Shown here piece after piece: positions 59,313 through 64,000 of a stretch of 64,000 nucleotides of DNA; positions within the stretch are counted from its first letter, which is position 1, and each line of letters opens with the position of its first letter. The translations under genes were made by a program, and so were the position numbers. The notes below the pieces were generated by a model. That model was given only the letters and a program-made list of their open reading frames with translations, was not told the DNA's origin and searched no databases. The DNA lies in contig DEAD01000013.1 in NCBI GenBank assembly GCA_002346645.1, forward strand, positions 41,260 through 105,259, given 5' to 3'. The DNA comes from Dehalococcoidia bacterium UBA2991 (GTDB taxonomy: Bacteria > Chloroflexota > Dehalococcoidia > Tepidiformales > Tepidiformaceae).

Positions 59313-61502
59313 TCAATCTCTACCAGCAGATGCAGGTTCAACTGTCTTCCGCACATTCACGGGAATAGCACTCATGACGGGAATCCCGGTGATCGGGTCA
59401 TAGTCATGCTGGGTATCAGAGAGACGACCTGTGTTGGCGCCGAGCTCTCGCACCCGGGCATCTTCGGTAGGAGCGTCGCCCCAGGCATGTGCCATCGAGA
59501 TGACTCCTGAGCGCACATCATCCGCGGATTCCGCAACGCCATAGATGACCGCACGCGCAGATTGAATTTCGACAATATCACCAGTTACAAGGCCAAGTTC
59601 AGCCATATCCATGGGATTCATATAGGCCGGATTACCTTTATTGGCGTATTTACGCATCAGACGAGGGATATCGCGGCCAGAGGAGTTATACGATTCCAGC
59701 AAACGGCGACTCACGAGGCGGTGAGAGAAGTCGTCACCCTCTCGGTAGCGGCCATCTTCGAAGAATGGCTCTTCACGTATCACACCAATCTCATCCATCA
59801 TCTCAACATGACCAACATCTAGCCGCGGTGACCCAGGACGCTTAGGGAGCACGCGGATTTCTTCATCTTCAAATATATGTCCATGTGGATACTTCTTCAC
59901 CTCATCAAGGGGAATACGCGATCCCTCACACATGCTCTCCAAAAGTTCAGACGTCGTCGGTTTGTTGTCGATATCAACATCACCCCAGCCTGTACGCATA
60001 GGTATACGCATACGGTTCGCCAATCCCCAAAAGAACTCCCATTCCTCTATGACATCCGACCCAACAGGGGGATCAATAAGCTTGGGTCCATATTGGGCAT
60101 AAGGAGCTGGATACCCCTGCGCGAAGCCAAAAACCCCAGAAAGCGCCTCGTTCGGCAGAGTCGTATCCTCGCGTTCAAGCGAAAGTTTGGGAGCGATCAC
60201 ATAGTGAGCCAATTTAGCAGTGGCAGACATCTTGATATCTAGAGTCACAAGCAGTTCTAGCTCCTGCATGGCCTCGTAAGTCCGCAGCTGGTCAGGCCAA
60301 GCTGCCATCGGGTTCGATCCCAAGCAGATGAGTGCACGAATCTGGCCCTCTCCAGGCGTTAAGATTTCCTCAGCTAGTGCACTGGTAGGGGGTCCGATGG
60401 CAGTTATAGGGAGATCACGGATACGAAGCTTCTCGAGTGATTCCCAGTCGGTGTTCTCCTGGAAGGCCTGTGCCAAATAGTCTTTGGGCTTGCGAAGGAC
60501 AGGCGGGTTGGGAACACGCTCACCTTCACGCATCCAGCGTCCACAAACCGTGTTGATGGCATTGATAAGGTACTCAGTAACGTTTGCATGGGGCGAAAAG
60601 TCGGGACCAGTACCCGAGGTGACGGAGCCACGCTTACCGTTTGCAAAGACGCGAGCAGCTCGCTCCACAAGGGCAGCAGCTACTCCCGCACGCTCTTCTA
60701 CGTAATCGAGATCGAATGGCTCTACAGCCTCTCGCAACTCCTCCAATCCCTGCACGTTAGCGGCAACAAAATCCCCATCCACTAACCCTTCGGTAAGGAT
60801 CACCCGGAGAATTCCCGCAAGCAACGTAGGATCCTCACCAGGCTTGACCTGGAGGAAGATGTCAGCATTCTCCGCAGCTTCCGTTCGGCGCGGATCAATG
60901 ACCACAAGTTGAAGGCCGCGCTGTTTTGCCTGGTGGATCCGCTTAGCGGGGTTGTATTGCGGAATACCTCCCCACATGGAAACGGTAGGATTGGCTCCTA
61001 TCAGCATCCAGACATCAGCATCATCAAACATCTGTGGTCCCGCGCCCCAATTTCCATGATAGGCGCGTGCAATCGGCTTAGCAGGCTGGTCAATAGTGCC
61101 GCCGGAATAGGTCATATTCGAGCCAATACCAGCCATAAAGGCGCCTAGAAACTGACCGGATGAGGGGAAAGAGAAGCCATAGGTTCCACTGAAGGAAGCA
61201 ACGGCTCGTGGTCCATGTTCGGAAATGATCCTCTGGAGCTTTTCGGCTACTTCGTCGATCGCCTGCTGATGGTCTATATCGTGGTACGAACCAGTTTCAG
61301 TTCGTTTCTGCGAATGTAGGAGGCGATCAGGATTGTAGTGCTGCTCGGGGAGCTGGCGACCCTTGATACAAGTAAACCCTTGATACATAGGGTTCTTAGC
61401 ATCGCCCCGAACCTTAATAGCACGACCATCCTCTATATCGACCTCGATTCCACAGAAAGCATGGCAGAAACGACAAAAGGTCTGCTTAGTCTCGATAACC
61501 AT
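59313..61502 (-). CDS. Cytoplasmic molybdopterin oxidoreductase (DMSO-reductase family)
   Basis: 729 aa. An N-terminal 4Fe-4S site uses C10, C13, C17 and C45 (CRFCHAFCG...FTCIKG). The molybdopterin-binding regions are LIGANPTVSMW, VVIDPRRTE, ICLGSNPMAAWPDQ, and the C-terminal NPAYMNPMDMAELGLVTGDIVEIQS. There is no twin-arginine signal, so it works in the cytoplasm. The substrate could be formate, nitrate or an organic molecule; I cannot identify the Mo ligand with confidence. GGGAGA precedes the ATG. No electron-transfer or membrane subunit lies beside it. Confidence 0.86.
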   Translation of the reverse strand: MVIETKQTFCRFCHAFCGIEVDIEDGRAIKVRGDAKNPMYQGFTCIKGRQLPEQHYNPDRLLHSQKRTETGSYHDIDHQQAIDEVAEKLQRIISEHGPRAVASFSGTYGFSFPSSGQFLGAFMAGIGSNMTYSGGTIDQPAKPIARAYHGNWGAGPQMFDDADVWMLIGANPTVSMWGGIPQYNPAKRIHQAKQRGLQLVVIDPRRTEAAENADIFLQVKPGEDPTLLAGILRVILTEGLVDGDFVAANVQGLEELREAVEPFDLDYVEERAGVAAALVERAARVFANGKRGSVTSGTGPDFSPHANVTEYLINAINTVCGRWMREGERVPNPPVLRKPKDYLAQAFQENTDWESLEKLRIRDLPITAIGPPTSALAEEILTPGEGQIRALICLGSNPMAAWPDQLRTYEAMQELELLVTLDIKMSATAKLAHYVIAPKLSLEREDTTLPNEALSGVFGFAQGYPAPYAQYGPKLIDPPVGSDVIEEWEFFWGLANRMRIPMRTGWGDVDIDNKPTTSELLESMCEGSRIPLDEVKKYPHGHIFEDEEIRVLPKRPGSPRLDVGHVEMMDEIGVIREEPFFEDGRYREGDDFSHRLVSRRLLESYNSSGRDIPRLMRKYANKGNPAYMNPMDMAELGLVTGDIVEIQSARAVIYGVAESADDVRSGVISMAHAWGDAPTEDARVRELGANTGRLSDTQHDYDPITGIPVMSAIPVNVRKTVEPASAGRD

Positions 61503-61699
61503 GGAATCTCCCGAAGCGCGGAGGCGCTGACGGAACTGTAGCCGAGCCTAGTAAGCGTTACCAGCAGTAATTCGTCTGAGATCACACCTTTTGCACTGAA
61601 CTGCCAACTATTAGCAATTCCAAGGCCGGATGCCCGTATAGATGCCCCAGGCCAACAAGTACCCGCTAAACTCGCCGCCTCAACAAGCAAGGGGGAGCC

Positions 61700-62875
61700 A
61701 TGCAAGCGGAACCATTTACCATCAACATTCCAGAGGAAAAGTTGCTTGACCTACAAGAGCGACTTCGGCGTATCAACTGGGCCCCCGACTTTTCCAACGA
61801 AGACTGGGCCTACGGAGTAAATGGGGCATACCTCCGAGAACTCGCGGACTACTGGCTCCACGAATACGACTGGCCTGCCCATCAGTCCAAGATGAACCTC
61901 TTGGCAAATTTCCGCGTGGAGATAGAGGGAATACCCATCCACTTCGTACATGAACGCGGTAAAGGGCCAAACCCCATGCCCATCATCCTCTCCCATGGCT
62001 GGCCTTGGACTTACTGGGACCTTCGACATGTGATTGGCCCCCTAACCGACCCTGCTGCTCATGGGGGGGATCCTTTAGATTCCTTCGATGTAGTTGTCCC
62101 ATCGCTTCCTGGCTACGGTTTCTCTACTCCATTAACCCAACCCGGAATCAACTTCTGGCGAACCGCCGACCTCTGGAACACATTGATGCAGGACGTACTG
62201 GGCTACGAACGTTTCGCCGCCCAAGGCGGTGACTGGGGAGCTCTAGTCACGAGCCAACTCGGACACAAGTATGCAGATCACCTTTGGGGCATCCATCTGA
62301 CCGATGCAATTAAGCTAGACATGTTCAATCACGATCGCCCCTGGGTACTAGGCGATCCGGGACTGGTATCGATGCCCCCTGGGGCGGTTCGAAAAACAAC
62401 ACTGGCAAGGCTACGTAACTACTCGGCGCATGTTGCTGTTCAGGGACTAGATCCTCAAACACTTTCCTTTATGGCTCATGATTCACCTATCGGACTCTGT
62501 GCATGGATTCTCGAGCGGCGGCGGAACTGGGGAGACACGAACGGAGACGTGGAGTCTCGCTTCCCCAAGGACGACCTGTTAACCACAATGATGCTCTACT
62601 GGGCTACGGAATCCTTCGTAACGTCAGTCCGCTTTTACTATGAGGCCGCCTGGAATCCATGGAGTCCAAGCCACAGCCGCACCCCAGTCGTAGAAGCTCC
62701 AACAGGCATCACATTTCATGGAGCGGACGCGCCCAACGCACCTAATGACGAACAGCGGCAGTACTGGAACCTACACCACTGGGACCGACACCCTGCAGGA
62801 GGCCATTTCGCACCCGCAGAAGAACCTGACGCAATCGTGCGCGGCATCCGGGCAACATTCCGAGAGTTACGGTAG
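61700..62875 (+). CDS. Epoxide hydrolase with EHN N-terminal domain
   Basis: 391 aa microsomal-type epoxide hydrolase. The N-terminal EHN helical domain (about 5-90) contains INWAPDFSNEDWAYGVNGAYLRELADYWLHEYDWPAHQ. The HGWP oxyanion motif is at 99-102, the nucleophile GGDWG has Asp178, and the His is in PAGGHFAPAEEP. The enzyme opens epoxides to diols; no membrane anchor is seen. AGGGGGAG precedes the ATG. It is followed 6 bp later by the convergent ThuA-like gene. Confidence 0.91.
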   Translation: MQAEPFTINIPEEKLLDLQERLRRINWAPDFSNEDWAYGVNGAYLRELADYWLHEYDWPAHQSKMNLLANFRVEIEGIPIHFVHERGKGPNPMPIILSHGWPWTYWDLRHVIGPLTDPAAHGGDPLDSFDVVVPSLPGYGFSTPLTQPGINFWRTADLWNTLMQDVLGYERFAAQGGDWGALVTSQLGHKYADHLWGIHLTDAIKLDMFNHDRPWVLGDPGLVSMPPGAVRKTTLARLRNYSAHVAVQGLDPQTLSFMAHDSPIGLCAWILERRRNWGDTNGDVESRFPKDDLLTTMMLYWATESFVTSVRFYYEAAWNPWSPSHSRTPVVEAPTGITFHGADAPNAPNDEQRQYWNLHHWDRHPAGGHFAPAEEPDAIVRGIRATFRELR

Positions 62876-62881
62876 GGCTCC

Positions 62882-63703
62882 TTAGCTAGCTGCCCAAGAT
62901 CGCGCATCCTCCGAAGCAACCCAATGCAGACAGTTGTGCAGAAGTTTGCGAAAACCCTCATTTGCATAGCAGTTCGGACCGTCACCAATCTGCATAGCAA
63001 TGACAGGGGAATTCCCACTCTTCTTTGCCCAAACCACCAGGTTGCTACCTTCGGGGTGATCCCAGCGATCTTTTTCTTCAGCCGGAGCAAGAGGTGGTGG
63101 ATTGAAATTCTCCTTCACCATGGGGTAATCCGTGCGCATGAGAGGGAGGATGTCGGGCTGAGATTCAAAAGCCTTCGAGGTTAAATAGAGCTCATCCTCA
63201 ATGGTAAAAGGTTCAACGCCAGCAAGGACTGGGTGGCCAACCGCAGCAGGGTCTGCAGACACCGTCCCACGTGGGTTTCCACGGGGATCAGCAGCTCCGC
63301 CACGATAACCAGACCCTGGGGTACTTTCGCCAAATACCTCGCCTTCGGTTAGCAAGAAGGAGGTACCACTTACTTCACGCCAGCCAGGCCAAGCAGGCCA
63401 CTGCACAATCGCGTGATTCATCATGACGATGCCTTTCCCACTCTGGAGAAGCGCGGCAATACTCTGCTGGTATTCCTCAGGAGCACCAACGAAGCTGGCA
63501 CCGCCATCTGGACTCTCCGTTCCCCACATGTCGTAAAACACGACGGCCTCGTACTCAGCCACGTTCTCAGGGCGCAGCAGCACCTGCGCAGCAGGCTGCT
63601 CAACCTGAGTAGTGAGCAACTCAGCATTTTCATCGAACATGGCATAGAAGCCGTTGTAGTTGAAAGGATGCCCCTTAGTAACGACAAGAGTTTTAACAGC
63701 CAT
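62882..63703 (-). CDS. ThuA-like glutamine-amidotransferase-fold protein
   Basis: 273 aa of the ThuA (trehalose utilization) class. The N-terminus reads LVVTKGHPFNYNGFYAMF, and the middle VFYDMWG...LQSGKGIVMMNHAIVQWPAWPGWREVSGTSF. The GxHPVLAGVEPFTIEDELYL stretch is typical of ThuA proteins in carbohydrate clusters. Their chemistry is poorly known. AAGGAGCG precedes the ATG. It is likely the second gene after the truncated short-chain dehydrogenase, 31 bp downstream of it. Confidence 0.82.
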   Translation of the reverse strand: MAVKTLVVTKGHPFNYNGFYAMFDENAELLTTQVEQPAAQVLLRPENVAEYEAVVFYDMWGTESPDGGASFVGAPEEYQQSIAALLQSGKGIVMMNHAIVQWPAWPGWREVSGTSFLLTEGEVFGESTPGSGYRGGAADPRGNPRGTVSADPAAVGHPVLAGVEPFTIEDELYLTSKAFESQPDILPLMRTDYPMVKENFNPPPLAPAEEKDRWDHPEGSNLVVWAKKSGNSPVIAMQIGDGPNCYANEGFRKLLHNCLHWVASEDARSWAAS

Positions 63704-63734
63704 TTATTCGCTCCTTTTAGCGATTTTTTGTTTC

Positions 63735-64000
63735 TTAGCTAGGAATCCGGTCGTAAGCGTCGAGAATTGCCTGGAAGCGTGCCTCCACGGCAGGTTGCGT
63801 TTCCGGATGACTCACGATGTACAGATGATTCTCCTTAATAGCCCGCAAAACCTGCTTAGCAAGATCTTCAGGCTCGAGCATCTCCTGAGGAACGCCCTCA
63901 CCAGGAGGTATCTGAGTTACAGGGCCTTCGGGACCACCGTAGCGCTCGGGGCGGTTACGCCCCGCCTGAACGATACGAGAACGAACACCACCTGGACAAA
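63735..64000 (-). CDS. Short-chain dehydrogenase, C-terminal part only (runs off window)
   Basis: The last 88 codons of a minus-strand gene enter from the right edge. The readable C-terminus begins CPGGVRSRIVQAGRNRPERY and ends LYIVSHPETQPAVEARFQAI plus LDAYDRIPS before TAA at 63737-63735. The PG-V-R-S motif after beta-strand 6 and the final HPE block are typical of classical SDR enzymes. The cofactor and catalytic motifs lie outside the window. It is probably co-transcribed with the ThuA-like gene, 31 bp downstream. Confidence 0.8.
   Translation of the reverse strand, partial: CPGGVRSRIVQAGRNRPERYGGPEGPVTQIPPGEGVPQEMLEPEDLAKQVLRAIKENHLYIVSHPETQPAVEARFQAILDAYDRIPS

Overview
This window is a gene-dense stretch (mid-50s % GC by eye) of a bacterial chromosome. 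Almost every base is coding, and no intergenic gap exceeds about 260 bp. I read it as a free-living marine-type Chloroflexota (Dehalococcoidia / SAR202-like). That is inference from gene content: fused gamma-alpha 2-oxoacid:ferredoxin oxidoreductase, F420-type luciferase-like oxidoreductase, SCO1664-family protein, Baeyer-Villiger-type flavin monooxygenase, DR2241-like Fe-S protein in a heme cluster, and ImuB/DnaE2 mutasome under a GAAC-N4-GTTC SOS box. No rRNA or marker that would settle the taxonomy is present.

Layout. 1-2.2 kb: 3' end of tRNA-Leu, then the two ATPases of an oligopeptide ABC importer closed by a strong hairpin. 2.3-11.7 kb: ilvC, a tandem NTF2-fold protein, M1 aminopeptidase, glycyl-tRNA synthetase, pncC/phzF divergent pair, SCO1664-family gene, VOC and metallo-beta-lactamase-fold proteins. 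11.8-15.6 kb: DR2241-like Fe-S protein, hemL, hemC and a short-chain dehydrogenase. 15.8-21.8 kb: priA, then fabD and two tandem ketosynthases. 21.8-27.2 kb: iscS, iscA, enoyl-CoA hydratase, a VanY-like lipoprotein and two alpha/beta hydrolases. 27.3-31.3 kb: a 2-oxoacid:ferredoxin oxidoreductase operon bracketed by two CBS-domain genes. 31.5-43.3 kb: cytidylate-kinase-like protein, PH-domain membrane protein, ilvE, lipoprotein, an unknown gene, enolase, a 30-codon micro-ORF, peptide deformylase, nadB-nadC, and a dxr-rseP operon. 43.4-51.5 kb: sugar-nucleotide epimerase, tRNA-Val, ABC-2 exporter, NudC-like Nudix, DUF192 protein, amidohydrolase, F420-type oxidoreductase, CoA-transferase pair, tRNA-Arg. 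51.8-64 kb: HSL esterase, Baeyer-Villiger-type monooxygenase, SOS-controlled imuB-dnaE2, cytoplasmic molybdopterin oxidoreductase, epoxide hydrolase, ThuA-like protein and a truncated short-chain dehydrogenase.

Two things stand out. First, eleven starts without a useful Shine-Dalgarno have a TANNNT hexamer ending exactly 6-7 nt upstream, the geometry of leaderless transcripts. This rule also corrects several starts and reveals a divergent promoter (pncC/phzF) whose two -10 elements share two base pairs. Second, the imuB-dnaE2 promoter carries a perfect LexA-type palindrome between its -35 and -10.

Metabolically the window mixes housekeeping (translation, heme, NAD, Fe-S, fatty acid, isoprenoid) with a right-hand third rich in enzymes that oxidise and hydrolyse organic molecules. 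I found no CRISPR array, phage genes, insertion sequence or origin.
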